64,000 bases of DNA from Acetobacteraceae bacterium (GCA_024280945.1 JAMXLO010000031.1:1-64000), one strand, 5' to 3'. Positions 32,893-41,650 are shown, numbered from the stretch's first letter. The notes: generated by a model not told the origin, from the sequence alone. Made by a program: numbers and translations.

Positions 32893-33654
32893 TCATCCGA
32901 ACCGTTTGCCGGTGAACAGACTGCCCCAGCGCTCTCCGGGCGACGTGAGTTCTCCGATGAGCCGCAGGGACTTCCACACACAGGCCGAGACGGAATCGCA
33001 GATGCGGACACCAGTCTCCATCTCCATCTCGGCCACCAGATGCGCGCCAGGGAAGTTGGTGCAATAGAGGATGATCGCATCCGGCCGCTCCGCCGCGACG
33101 GCCCGCACCATGGCAGCGATGTCGGCGTCGGCGACCGTGCAGTAGGACAGATTATCGCTGAGCCCCGCATGCGCCTGCGCTACACAGGCATAACCCTGTG
33201 CATGAAAGTGTGGCGGGATTCGACTGGCGTAGCCTGACGCATACGGCGTCACCAGGCCGAAGCGCCGGACTCCTGTGGCCGCGAAGGCTTCCAGGATCGC
33301 CAGGCTCGACGTCGTCGCCGGCTTGCCGGTCGCCGCAGTGATGCGCTCACATAAACGGCGATCCGCATCGAGACCGATGCTGCCGCCCTTGCTGCCGTTC
33401 CAGCAGATCACGTCGGGGTCGGCGTGCGACAGCAACTCCGCAGCGCGCATCATGCCGTCCCAATCGTAGTCATCCTTGTATGCATCGGTCGATCCGACCA
33501 CCTCGATGCGAGAGAAATGTCCCGACACCACCGGGAAATCCGCCAGGATCGCCGTTGTCATGCGTTCGACCACGATGTTGCCCGAAGGCGTGATCGTGCC
33601 GATGGCCTTGCGCTGCGTGCGATACCACGCGCGCGGGTCGATCTGCGGCATCAT
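32893..33654 (-). CDS. Maleate isomerase/arylmalonate decarboxylase-like protein
   Basis: The 253-residue protein belongs to the Asp/Glu racemase superfamily. Two cysteines sit where maleate cis-trans isomerases and arylmalonate decarboxylases have them: VICWNGSKGGS near residue 85 and IILYCTNFPG near residue 195. GTITPSGNIVVERMT near the N terminus matches the family's first substrate-contact loop. With both cysteines present, an isomerase or racemase is more likely than a decarboxylase. The frame is open further upstream; ATGATG at 33654 gives a compact start, but no ribosome site is obvious. Confidence 0.8.
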   Translation of the reverse strand: MMPQIDPRAWYRTQRKAIGTITPSGNIVVERMTTAILADFPVVSGHFSRIEVVGSTDAYKDDYDWDGMMRAAELLSHADPDVICWNGSKGGSIGLDADRRLCERITAATGKPATTSSLAILEAFAATGVRRFGLVTPYASGYASRIPPHFHAQGYACVAQAHAGLSDNLSYCTVADADIAAMVRAVAAERPDAIILYCTNFPGAHLVAEMEMETGVRICDSVSACVWKSLRLIGELTSPGERWGSLFTGKRFG

Positions 33655-33775
33655 CGTACACCAACTCGCTGCGTTCGCTGTGTCAACTTGCGATCCAGCA
33701 TCGCCTGGCCTGGCCACTGGCCAGCCGCCCTCGTCGTCGTCGGCAGTGCCCGCGGAGCCACGACCGCCATTGTGG

Positions 33776-34423
33776 TTAGCGGTAGAATTCAACCTTGGCT
33801 TCACGAAACCACAGGAAATTCGCTGGTGCTGCAGAGATCGGCCCGTTGATGGCGAACACCGCAATCTCGAACCGCTCGCCCACCGTGATGGTGTCGCCCA
33901 GTACCAGCCTATTGGGCATGTTAAATCCCTGGATCGCCGCTGGACTGGGTCGCCCCGCCGCCCGTGGCAATACGCCGTTGACCCATACTTCGGCGTAGTC
34001 GTCGACGTTTACCGTGAATACTGCCTTCGCCCCGTCAGTATCGAACCCATCGATACGCTCAGGTATCGTCAAGACTGTGCGGAACCAAAAGAAAGACACC
34101 ATTCCTCCGCCGCGCCGTGCGCCGAGATCGGTGGCCGCGACCTCCGGCCAGTCTGAGTCATCGAACCCGACCAACTCTGCATGCGGCTCTATATCGTAGG
34201 TCGTCCTGAACTCCGGCATCGAATCCGACAGTGCTGGACATTCCACGATCTTTGCCTCCTGCCCCCTCCATCGCGCGCCAAACGCCATCGAGCCCTCGGT
34301 GGTCATCAGATCGACCACGTGCGCCGGCGGTATTAGCGGCGCGATCGGCGGTTGCGGCATGAGCAACGGCGGCATCGCTGGTGCGGCCGAAACAGTCGGT
34401 CTGGTGTATTTGGCAATGGGCAT
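33776..34423 (-). CDS. Galactose-binding-like beta-sandwich protein
   Basis: The 215-residue product begins at 34423 after GGGGAGGA. After a Pro-rich stretch (residues 10-35) it has a jelly-roll region: FDDSDWPEV, SFFWFRTVLTIPERI and VFTVNVDDYAEVWVNGVL. This resembles the sugar-binding domain at the front of family 2 glycosidases. There is no catalytic domain and no signal peptide. A carbohydrate- or ligand-binding role is inferred from fold alone. It is upstream of, and probably co-transcribed with, the maleate-isomerase-like gene. Confidence 0.65.
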   Translation of the reverse strand: MPIAKYTRPTVSAAPAMPPLLMPQPPIAPLIPPAHVVDLMTTEGSMAFGARWRGQEAKIVECPALSDSMPEFRTTYDIEPHAELVGFDDSDWPEVAATDLGARRGGGMVSFFWFRTVLTIPERIDGFDTDGAKAVFTVNVDDYAEVWVNGVLPRAAGRPSPAAIQGFNMPNRLVLGDTITVGERFEIAVFAINGPISAAPANFLWFREAKVEFYR

Positions 34424-34604
34424 CTGTGTGTCCTCCCCCGAAAGCACCGACTATAGGCAAACCGAACACCCGTCACGCCCCTGGCGCATGCGTCCGATTG
34501 GGCGGCGACATCTTTTGCAAATTCATCGTCCCCGCGAGATGTTGGTGCTCGACGGTCGGTGAGTGCTGAGCCTAGCTCTCATGTCACGCCCCATCAGACG
34601 CGTT

Positions 34605-35798
34605 TCACCAGCCAGGATCGCTCGGACGCAATCCCAGCAGGGCTTTCCCTGCCGACTCATAGTGTGCAGGGAACGCGGCATTATGCTGTCTGGCGACGTG
34701 AATATCGCGAAAATGGCGCTCCAACGGATTGCGCGTGTAGATCGCGTTGGTGCCGGCCGCGTGGAATAGCAAACTGACGACGCGGGCCGCCTCGTGAATG
34801 CTATGTGTGACCGCAAGTCGGGCCTGGAGGATTTCCTGCGCCGGGTCAGCCTTGTCCTTGCATGCAGAATCCCAAACGCGCGCCACCGTATCGATGACGT
34901 AGGCGCGAGCAGCGTTGAGAATGGCTTCGGCTTCTGCAGCGCGCGATTGCACGAGCGGACGGTCTCTTAGCAGCGCGGTCGATTGCGTCGATGCTTCGCG
35001 CGCTGCCAAATCGACAAGACTATCCATGGCTCCGCGCGCTATTCCGAGTGCATGCGCCGCGTTCAGCGCGAACAGGAACGTGAAAAGCATACGGGGACGG
35101 AAAAGCGGCCCAGCTTCACAGGGGGGATCACCAAGAAAACAGCTATAGTCCTGACCCACAAAGACATCATCGATCACAAAGTCCTGGCTTCCAGTTCCCC
35201 GAAGGCCCATCACGGACCAGGTATCCTTGATCGTCGCAGCATTCGACGGCAGCCACATCGCCCTGACTGCTTGTGTTCCTGTAGCCGTCAGCAGCGGCTT
35301 GTCGCCGTCCGTGAGCACGCAGGGGCAATAGAGCCAGTTGGCGTTATGTATGCCGCTCGCGAAATTCCACCGACCACTGACGCGATAGCCGCCATCCACG
35401 GGAATGGCGCGCCCCAGCGGGCGCAGTGAACCAGCCGCTCGGAGAGACGCGGGCTGCCCACACACTTTCCGCAGGACACCAGTTTTGAGCCATCCTGCAA
35501 ACAGCGATATGTCGGTGGCGATCATCACGCACCAACCGACCGACCCATCGGCCTTCGATAGTTCCTCAATTGCATGAAAGGCCACCAGCGGCGAAGCCTC
35601 CGGTCCGCCGACTGACCTTGGCAGAAACATCTGGTAGAGGCCGGCATCAGCAATGACCTCGGCCAGTGGCGGAGGTATCTGCCTCATTTCCTCTGCCCGC
35701 TCTCGTGCAAGCACTACTTCCGGTGCCACGTGCTTCGCGGCGGCGAGCAGCTCTGGGACTGTATCCCTCGCTCGCGGAAAATCTTGGCCGCCCGACAT
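34605..35798 (-). CDS. Acyl-CoA dehydrogenase-like flavin monooxygenase
   Basis: At 397 residues, with start ATG at 35798 after a GGGGGGAG site, this resembles the group D flavin monooxygenases (DszC/HpaB/SfnB-like) more than true acyl-CoA dehydrogenases. ADGSVGWCVMIATDISLF, RWNFASGIHNANW and RGTGSQDFVIDDVFV are characteristic. The last resembles the W-(S/T)-G-x-G-T-G-S flavin region of these oxygenases. It would need a flavin reductase, and none is adjacent. The substrate is unknown; phenols, thiophenes and sulfones are used by relatives. Confidence 0.8.
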   Translation of the reverse strand: MSGGQDFPRARDTVPELLAAAKHVAPEVVLARERAEEMRQIPPPLAEVIADAGLYQMFLPRSVGGPEASPLVAFHAIEELSKADGSVGWCVMIATDISLFAGWLKTGVLRKVCGQPASLRAAGSLRPLGRAIPVDGGYRVSGRWNFASGIHNANWLYCPCVLTDGDKPLLTATGTQAVRAMWLPSNAATIKDTWSVMGLRGTGSQDFVIDDVFVGQDYSCFLGDPPCEAGPLFRPRMLFTFLFALNAAHALGIARGAMDSLVDLAAREASTQSTALLRDRPLVQSRAAEAEAILNAARAYVIDTVARVWDSACKDKADPAQEILQARLAVTHSIHEAARVVSLLFHAAGTNAIYTRNPLERHFRDIHVARQHNAAFPAHYESAGKALLGLRPSDPGW

Positions 35799-35976
35799 TT
35801 GCAACTCCCCCCGGCACGGAACGATACGCAAGTGTGCGCATGCTCGCAAACTCGCTGCGACGCGACTTGCATCGCTGGGCGAAAGTTCAGATCACCGGTG
35901 TTGTGGCAGGCGGGTTCAACCCGAGACCCGACTGCTCCCCGAGAGATAGGCGGCAATTCCACGCGGCGCAGCTAAT

Positions 35977-37584
35977 ATGGCGAGTATGCGTCTTCCCGCC
36001 GCGCTGCTGCCTCTGCGTAACTCCACCTTCCGCACCCTTTGGCTGGCAAACGTCGTCGCCTGGCTCGGCACCTGGCTGCAGAACACGGGCGCCGGCTGGC
36101 TGATGACCAGCCTAGCCCCGCAGCCGTTCATCGTTGCCATGGTGCAGGCCGCCACCATCATGCCGGTGTTCCTGCTCGCGCTGCCCGGCGGCGCACTCGC
36201 CGACATCGTTGACCGCCGCGTGTTTCTGATCGGGGCACAGCTTTGGACGATCCTGGCGGCGACAGCGCTTGCTGCGCTGACCCTCGGGCACCTGATGACG
36301 GCCGCGTGGCTGTTGGTCCTGACCTTCGCCATCGGCATCGGCGCGGCGCTGACCGCGCCGGCCTGGAGCGCCATCGTGCCGGAACTCGTGCCGCGCGAGG
36401 ACCTGATACAGGCAATCGCGCTGAACGGCATCGGCTTCAACCTGACCCGCGCGGTGGGTCCCGCCCTTGGCGGCATGCTGATCCTGATCGGCGGCTCCAG
36501 CCTGGCCTTCTCCCTCTATGCCGTGTCGATCATCGCGGTGCTCGCAGCTCTGTTCACCTGGAGGCGAGGCCGGCACTTCACCGGGCTCCCGCGCGAGCAC
36601 CTGCTGTCGGCGATGCGCGCCGGTATTCGCTTTGTCCGCAATACCCCCGCCGTGCAGTACGCCATGGTGCGAACCATCGCCTATTCGGTGCCCGCCGCTG
36701 CTCCATGGGCACTGCTGCCGCTGCTCGTCCGACGCGATCTGGACCTTGGCCCCGGCATGTATGGCCTGATCCTGGGCATGATGGGGATCGGCGGCGTCAC
36801 CTCCGGCATGCTGCTGCCCAAGGTCCGCGGCAAGCTGAGCCGTGGCAACACCGTTGCCGGCTGCACGCTGTTCTCCTGTGCCGGCATCGCCCTGCTCGGC
36901 CTGACCCATCATTGGGTGCCGGCGGCCTTGGGGATGCTGCTGTTCGGTGTCGGCTGGACGTCGGCCTATGCGACGATCCAGGCCGCCGCCCAGCTGGTTT
37001 GTCCGCCCTGGGTGCGCGCGCGTGCTCTTGCCATCTATCAGCTGGCACAGAATGGCGCCCTGACCGCGGGCTCCTTCGCCTGGGGCTGGCTGGGCGATTA
37101 TGCCGGGCTGCCGAACACCCTGCTGACCGCAGCCATTCTCGGGGCCGGCCTCATTCTCGCAGTGCGTAGCTTCTCCATCGACCTTACCGCCGAACGCCGC
37201 TTGCCGCCCGCGCCCGAGCCGCTGCCGATGCCCGAGGCGCCCGCCGCCGAACTGATATCCACCCTTCGGCGCGCTCGCGGCCGGGTGATGGAGACGGTGC
37301 ACTACCGGGTGAATCAGGAAGACCGCAGTGCCTTTCTCCACGCCATGGCCGAGGTCCGCAAGGTCCGTGGCCGTGCTGGTGCCATGTTTTGGCAGCTCTA
37401 TGAGGATGTGGCGCACCCCGAGGGATGGATGGAGGTATGGTCGATGGAAAGCTGGACCGATCACCTGCGCGAGGTGACGCGGCTGTCAGACGAGGACCGC
37501 GCTGTGCTGGCGCGTGCGGGCATCTATCGCTGCGGCAGCGATGGACCGCGTCCCGCGCGGTATATCGCCGTCGATCCGCATTGA
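35977..37584 (+). CDS. MFS transporter, EntS-like, with C-terminal soluble domain
   Basis: This 535-residue protein has about 12 helices (residues 15-410), with NVVAWLGTWLQNTGAGWLMTSL and GALADIVDRRVFLIGAQ typical of the PF05977-type MFS family. Residues about 430-535 form a soluble tail, beginning METVHYRVNQEDRSAFLHAMAEVRKVRGRAGA, which resembles an antibiotic-biosynthesis-monooxygenase-like ferredoxin fold. The tail is normal for this family. A role in export of a small molecule is likely. No ribosome site is clear, and the ATG at 35986 is an alternative start. Confidence 0.85.
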   Translation: MASMRLPAALLPLRNSTFRTLWLANVVAWLGTWLQNTGAGWLMTSLAPQPFIVAMVQAATIMPVFLLALPGGALADIVDRRVFLIGAQLWTILAATALAALTLGHLMTAAWLLVLTFAIGIGAALTAPAWSAIVPELVPREDLIQAIALNGIGFNLTRAVGPALGGMLILIGGSSLAFSLYAVSIIAVLAALFTWRRGRHFTGLPREHLLSAMRAGIRFVRNTPAVQYAMVRTIAYSVPAAAPWALLPLLVRRDLDLGPGMYGLILGMMGIGGVTSGMLLPKVRGKLSRGNTVAGCTLFSCAGIALLGLTHHWVPAALGMLLFGVGWTSAYATIQAAAQLVCPPWVRARALAIYQLAQNGALTAGSFAWGWLGDYAGLPNTLLTAAILGAGLILAVRSFSIDLTAERRLPPAPEPLPMPEAPAAELISTLRRARGRVMETVHYRVNQEDRSAFLHAMAEVRKVRGRAGAMFWQLYEDVAHPEGWMEVWSMESWTDHLREVTRLSDEDRAVLARAGIYRCGSDGPRPARYIAVDPH

Positions 37585-37656
37585 GGCGAGTGCCATGACG
37601 GCAGGGTCGAGCCCGCCCACGACAATTGGAGGCCGGGCAGGCGCCCGTGATCACGC

Positions 37657-38784
37657 ATGAGTGGAGCGGCGAGTAGCATACCGCAGGCCAATCCGGGTGC
37701 CGGTTATCGCGCGTTGCAGGCCGAGATCGATGCCGCGGTCGCGCGCGTGCTGCAGTCCGGCTGGTATATCCTCGGACAGGAGGTGCGCGCCTTCGAGTCC
37801 GAATTCGCCGGCTGGCTCGGTACCGCCGCGGCCGTCGGCTGCGGCAATGGCACCGATGCGCTGGCGATCGCCTTGCGCGCGCTTGGGCTGGGACCTGGCA
37901 TGAGCGTGGTCACGGTGTCGCACACCGCGGTCGCCACCGTGGCGGCAATCGAGATGGTGGGCGCGACACCCGTGCTGATCGATATCGAGCCGGACTACTA
38001 CACGATGGATCCGCGCGAACTGGCCGAAGTTCTCATGCATCCTCCCACAGGCGCCCCGCCTATCCGCGCCGTCATTCCCGTGCACCTCTATGGTCAGCCT
38101 GCGGCGATGCCCGAAATCATGGCCGCATGCCGCCGCCATGGCGTGCCGGTCATCGAGGATTGCGCGCAAGCGCATGGCGCCACCCTAGGGGGCGCCAGAG
38201 TCGGCACGCTCGCCGACATCGCCACGTTCAGCTTCTACCCGACGAAGAACCTGGGTGCGCTAGGCGACGGGGGCATGCTGGCGACGCACGATGCGCAGCT
38301 TGGTGCAGAAATCGCCGCCCTGCGCCAGTACGGCTGGAAGACCCACTACATGAGCGACGCGGTCGGCGTGAACAGCCGATTGGATGAGCTGCAGGCGGCT
38401 ATCCTGCGGGTGAAGCTGGCGCATCTGAACACGCAGAACGCGCGCCGTCGGGCGATCGCGGCGGCTTATGACGAGGCACTGCGCGGCAAGTCATTGATTC
38501 CCGCTGTGCGAGCAGGTGCCGAGCATGTCTTCCACCTTTACGTGCTGCGGTCGCAGGAGCGCTCCGCGTTACAGGCACGGCTGCGCGAAGGCGGGATCGG
38601 CACCGGCATTCACTATGCAACCCCGGTTCATCTGCAGCCGGCCTATCGCGATCGGTTACCGCTTGGGCCAGCAGGCTGTCGGGCGACGGAAGCCGCCGCC
38701 AATCAGGTCCTCAGCCTGCCGATGTATCCCGAGTTGACCGAAGCCCAGGTCTCGCACATCTGCGATGTGCTGCGCGCGATCTGA
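37657..38784 (+). CDS. DegT/DnrJ/EryC1/StrS family aminotransferase
   Basis: The 375-residue PLP enzyme should transaminate a keto-sugar nucleotide. The N terminus has AGWLGTAAAVGCGNGTDALAIALRALGLG, a cofactor-phosphate contact. The Schiff-base lysine is in FSFYPTKNLGALGDGGM near residue 195, and the aspartate of CAQAHGA precedes it. No sugar dehydratase or glycosyltransferase is adjacent, so the nucleotide sugar and the final glycan are unknown. The MFS gene lies 72 bases upstream in the same direction. Confidence 0.9.
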   Translation: MSGAASSIPQANPGAGYRALQAEIDAAVARVLQSGWYILGQEVRAFESEFAGWLGTAAAVGCGNGTDALAIALRALGLGPGMSVVTVSHTAVATVAAIEMVGATPVLIDIEPDYYTMDPRELAEVLMHPPTGAPPIRAVIPVHLYGQPAAMPEIMAACRRHGVPVIEDCAQAHGATLGGARVGTLADIATFSFYPTKNLGALGDGGMLATHDAQLGAEIAALRQYGWKTHYMSDAVGVNSRLDELQAAILRVKLAHLNTQNARRRAIAAAYDEALRGKSLIPAVRAGAEHVFHLYVLRSQERSALQARLREGGIGTGIHYATPVHLQPAYRDRLPLGPAGCRATEAAANQVLSLPMYPELTEAQVSHICDVLRAI

Positions 38785-39135
38785 CTACTTCGGGACAACC
38801 TGTTGATTGCCACCCGCCGTGCCGGGCGGCGGGATCACCGGCATGGTGCCGCGCCCCTGCTGCGGCAGCGGCTGGCGGATGCCGGGGTCGACCGCTGGAG
38901 GCTGTAGGGTCCCCTTCTGCTCCGACAGCTTGTCGCTGAGGGTCTGACCGCCCGGCGCGCTGTCCTTCGGATGTGCCGGCCGCATCTGCTCCGGCGGTGG
39001 CGATGGCGCATTGGGGGGTGCCAGATCCGTGTGCGGCTGGCCCGGTGGGGCCGGCTGCGGGTTCTGCGCACCTGCAACGCAAGGTAACGCCAACGCCGCG
39101 AGCGCACCGATTGCAATCAGCTTCTGTCGCGTCAT
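38785..39135 (-). CDS. Small secreted proline-rich protein
   Basis: The 116-residue product has a Sec signal (MTRQKLIAIGALAALALPCVAGA) and a mature part rich in Pro, Gln and Gly with no aromatic core. It looks disordered. The stop codon abuts the stop of the convergent aminotransferase gene with no gap. I recognise no family. Signal peptide and clean reading frame support it as a real gene. Confidence 0.6.
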   Translation of the reverse strand: MTRQKLIAIGALAALALPCVAGAQNPQPAPPGQPHTDLAPPNAPSPPPEQMRPAHPKDSAPGGQTLSDKLSEQKGTLQPPAVDPGIRQPLPQQGRGTMPVIPPPGTAGGNQQVVPK

Positions 39136-39314
39136 CGTGCCTCAACGATTGAAGACGCGCAGCGTTGCCCCGTCACGCCTATGCGATGGCTCGCGGCTGC
39201 CGCAGACATGGCCGCCTTCGGTGTAACCGTCCGGCTTGGACCGCCTCGCCTCGCGCTTGGCTGATGCCGAGACCACCCAGCGTCTAGGGCGCCGTGCTCC
39301 TCGGCGAGCGAACG

Positions 39315-39341
39315 TGTCACATGGCGTGGCCCTGAATCGTC
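39315..39341 (+). promoter_or_regulatory. Predicted ECF41-type promoter
   Basis: TGTCACA (39315-39321), a 16-base spacer and CGTC (39338-39341) match the consensus I recall for group ECF41 sigma factors, TGTCACA-n16-CGTC. It lies 33 bases before the ATG of an oxidoreductase gene, the type of target expected for the ECF41 gene found just downstream. Sequence match and genetic context agree. Confidence 0.75.
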
Positions 39342-39373
39342 TCTGCATCACTATTGTTGCAAGGAGGGGTGGC

Positions 39374-40486
39374 ATGACACAGCAGGTCCTGATCCTGGGC
39401 GGCGGCTACGCCGGCGCGTACGCTGCGCTGGGCGCCGCGCGCTCCCGCGGGAATGCGAACGTCGGGATCGTGCTGGTGTCTGCGGAGCCCGATTTCGTGA
39501 ATCGGCCGCGCCTGTACGAGCCAGACCCAGGCGAACACCTGCGCCATCCGCTGGCGCCGATGCTCGAACGGATCGGAGCATCATTTCACCTGGGACGCGT
39601 TATCCGCATCGACGTCGGCGCGCGTCATGTGATCCTGGCCGACGGTGCGACGCTTGCCTGGGACCGCCTCGTGATCGCACTGGGGAGCCAGACCGGGCGT
39701 CCGTCAGTGCCGGGAATCGAGCGCGCGTTCGACGTCGGCAGCTACGACGGTGCCATGGCGTTCAATCGTCACCTCAAGACACTGCCGGCCGGCGCGACAA
39801 TCACGGTGATCGGCAGCGGCTTTACCGGGCTCGAGCTAGCGACCGAACTCGCCGAGCGATACAGGGTTGTTTTGATCGAACGCGCCGATGTGATTGCGCC
39901 AGGCCTCGGCGAGGGACCACGCGAGACCATCACGCGCGCGCTGGAAGCTCTCGACGTCGAGGTGAAACTCGGCACGACGCTCGATCGCATCGACGGAGCG
40001 ACCACGGTGTGGTGCGGCGGCATGGTGGCACATCCGCTGACACGCACATTGCACGCGGAGCGCGACGCGCTGGGTCGCCTGGTGACCGAGCCTGGTCTCG
40101 CGGTGCGCGGCGTGCGAGACGTCTACGCGGCCGGCGACGTGGCGTTCGCGATGGCCGATGACGAGCATCCCGCGCTGATGTCGTGTCAGCACGCGATCAA
40201 GCTCGGCCAGTTCGCGGGCCACAACGCGATGAACGAACTGCTCGGGCGACCCACGGTGCCGTATCGCCAGCCCGCCTATCGCATGTGCCTCGATCTCGGT
40301 GGCGCAGGTGCCGTGATCACCGAGGGGTGGGAGTACAGCGTCCTGAAGGACGGCATGGAAGCGAAGGCGCACAAGCGCGAGATCAATTGCGTATGGGCTG
40401 CGCTGCCTGCGGCGACGGATCGCGAGGCACTGCTCGCCTTCGGCGAGCCGGGGACCAGCAAGTACCGGGATGCGCCCAGAGCGTGA
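39374..40486 (+). CDS. NAD(P)/FAD-dependent oxidoreductase (NDH-2-like), ECF41 partner
   Basis: This 370-residue flavoprotein starts at 39374 after AAGGAGGGG; the frame opens earlier. The FAD-binding GGGYAGAYAALGAAR is at the N terminus, a second nucleotide-binding motif, IGSGFTGLELATELAERY, near residue 145, and the FAD contact DVYAAGDVAF near residue 250. ECF41 sigma factors usually sit beside a carboxymuconolactone decarboxylase, an oxidoreductase or an epimerase, and this is the oxidoreductase variant. Its TGA stop lies in the first six bases of a tandem repeat unit. Confidence 0.88.
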   Translation: MTQQVLILGGGYAGAYAALGAARSRGNANVGIVLVSAEPDFVNRPRLYEPDPGEHLRHPLAPMLERIGASFHLGRVIRIDVGARHVILADGATLAWDRLVIALGSQTGRPSVPGIERAFDVGSYDGAMAFNRHLKTLPAGATITVIGSGFTGLELATELAERYRVVLIERADVIAPGLGEGPRETITRALEALDVEVKLGTTLDRIDGATTVWCGGMVAHPLTRTLHAERDALGRLVTEPGLAVRGVRDVYAAGDVAFAMADDEHPALMSCQHAIKLGQFAGHNAMNELLGRPTVPYRQPAYRMCLDLGGAGAVITEGWEYSVLKDGMEAKAHKREINCVWAALPAATDREALLAFGEPGTSKYRDAPRA

Positions 40487-40666
40487 TGACCGGAGGCCGA
40501 ATCGCCGGAAGTCTGAATCGCGCGACCAGACAATGTGCTGGAGCGTGATGACTGGAGGCCGAATGGCCGGAAGTCTGAATCACGCGACCAGACGATGTGC
40601 TGGAGCGTGATGACTGGAGGCCGAATGGCCGGAAGTCTGAATCACGCGACCAGACGATGTGCTGGA
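40481..40666. repeat. Tandem array of three 62-base repeat units
   Basis: Units start at 40481, 40543 and 40605; units two and three are identical. Each holds the 43-base structured element followed by a 19-base tail. In units two and three the middle stem is GACT/AGTC and the inner stem GGCC/GGCC, paired changes relative to copy A. Unit one is intermediate, with one-sided changes at these positions. The array separates the oxidoreductase gene from the sigma-factor gene. Confidence 0.95.
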
Positions 40667-40692
40667 GCATGATGAGCGCACGCTCATCATGC
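40667..40692. repeat. Perfect 26-base hairpin closing the tandem array
   Basis: A fourth unit begins (GCATGATGA) at the exact 62-base period but then turns into GCG-CA-CGC and reads back to GCATCATGAGC's complement, making 12-base arms with a two-base centre. It ends eight bases before the sigma-factor GTG. It could hinder readthrough or ribosome access. Confidence 0.85.
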
Positions 40693-40700
40693 GTTAAGAC

Positions 40701-41576
40701 GTGACCGACGCCGCCGATATCTTCGGCGCCCAGCGCGAGCGCGTATGGGCGACCGCGTATCGGATGCTGGGCTCGGTGGCCGACGCCGACGATGCGGTGC
40801 AGACCGTCTGGCTGCGCTGGCTCGAAGCGGCGCCGTCCGACGTCGAGAATCCAAACGCCTGGCTGGTCACCGCCGTCACTCGTTTGTGCATCGACGAGCT
40901 GCGTTCCGCGCGGCGCAAGCGCGTGACGTATGTCGGTCCGTGGCTGCCGGAACCACTCGTCGAGGGAGCGCATCCTCTGCCGCCGGATCTGGTCGAGCGC
41001 GAAGAGAGCCTGTCGCTCGCGCATCTTGTGTTGCTGGAGCGACTCCGCCCGGTCGAGCGCGCAGCGTTCGTGCTGCATGACGCGCTCGATTGGAGTCACG
41101 GCGACATCGCGCGTGCGATCGGCAAGAGCGAGGCCGCATGCCGACAGATCCTGACGCGCGCCCGGCGTCGATTGAGCGACGTGCGCGTCGCCACGCCCGC
41201 GCGGAGCGCGCACACGATCGAGCTGGGCCGTCGCTTCGTGAATGCGCTGGGGCGTGGCGACATTCCGACGCTCATGCAGGCGCTCGACGTGTCCGCGGTG
41301 TTTATCTCCGATGGTGGCGGCCGCGTGCCGGCGGCGCTCAGGCCGATCCACGGATCGGATCGCATCTGCCGTCTGCTGTCAGGGCTGTTCGCGAAGCGCC
41401 ATGAGCCGTTGACCAGAAAGGAGGTGACAGTGAATGGTGCTCCTGGCCTGTGGCTGGAGCATCCGGACGGCCGGCCGTATGCCGTCTACGGCCTTGGCTA
41501 TTCGAAGGACGGCGAGCGGGTGACGGCGATATACGTCGTGCTCAACCCCGACAAGATGCGCGTGCCACGCGTCTGA
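40701..41576 (+). CDS. ECF41-group RNA polymerase sigma factor
   Basis: This 291-residue sigma factor has region 2 (residues 6-75), region 4 (about 110-165) and a C-terminal SnoaL-like domain that modulates activity in place of an anti-sigma factor. The three hallmark motifs of ECF41 are present: WLPEP at residues 81-85, DGGG near 210, and NPDK at 284-287. The start is GTG. An exact ECF41-type promoter precedes the neighbouring oxidoreductase gene. What signal the C-terminal domain senses is unknown for the group. Confidence 0.93.
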   Translation: MTDAADIFGAQRERVWATAYRMLGSVADADDAVQTVWLRWLEAAPSDVENPNAWLVTAVTRLCIDELRSARRKRVTYVGPWLPEPLVEGAHPLPPDLVEREESLSLAHLVLLERLRPVERAAFVLHDALDWSHGDIARAIGKSEAACRQILTRARRRLSDVRVATPARSAHTIELGRRFVNALGRGDIPTLMQALDVSAVFISDGGGRVPAALRPIHGSDRICRLLSGLFAKRHEPLTRKEVTVNGAPGLWLEHPDGRPYAVYGLGYSKDGERVTAIYVVLNPDKMRVPRV

Positions 41577-41650
41577 GTAGAAGCGCGCGGCACCGAAAGT
41601 GTCACTGGCTGGATGACCGAATGGTGCGCGGCCCGAATGTGTCTGCTTCG

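Noticed and set aside
27915-34472. A 17-base exact match (GGCAAACCGAACACCCG) at 27915 and 34456
   Set aside because: One such match is near what chance allows in a 64-kb GC-rich window, and flanks do not agree.
36112-37464. A 450-residue minus-strand frame opposite the MFS exporter
   Set aside because: It is a high-GC shadow rich in Gly, Gln and His, with no hydrophobic or catalytic pattern.
40481-40692. Tandem units considered as a small CRISPR array
   Set aside because: The sequences between the structured parts are nearly identical rather than unique spacers, and no cas genes are present.
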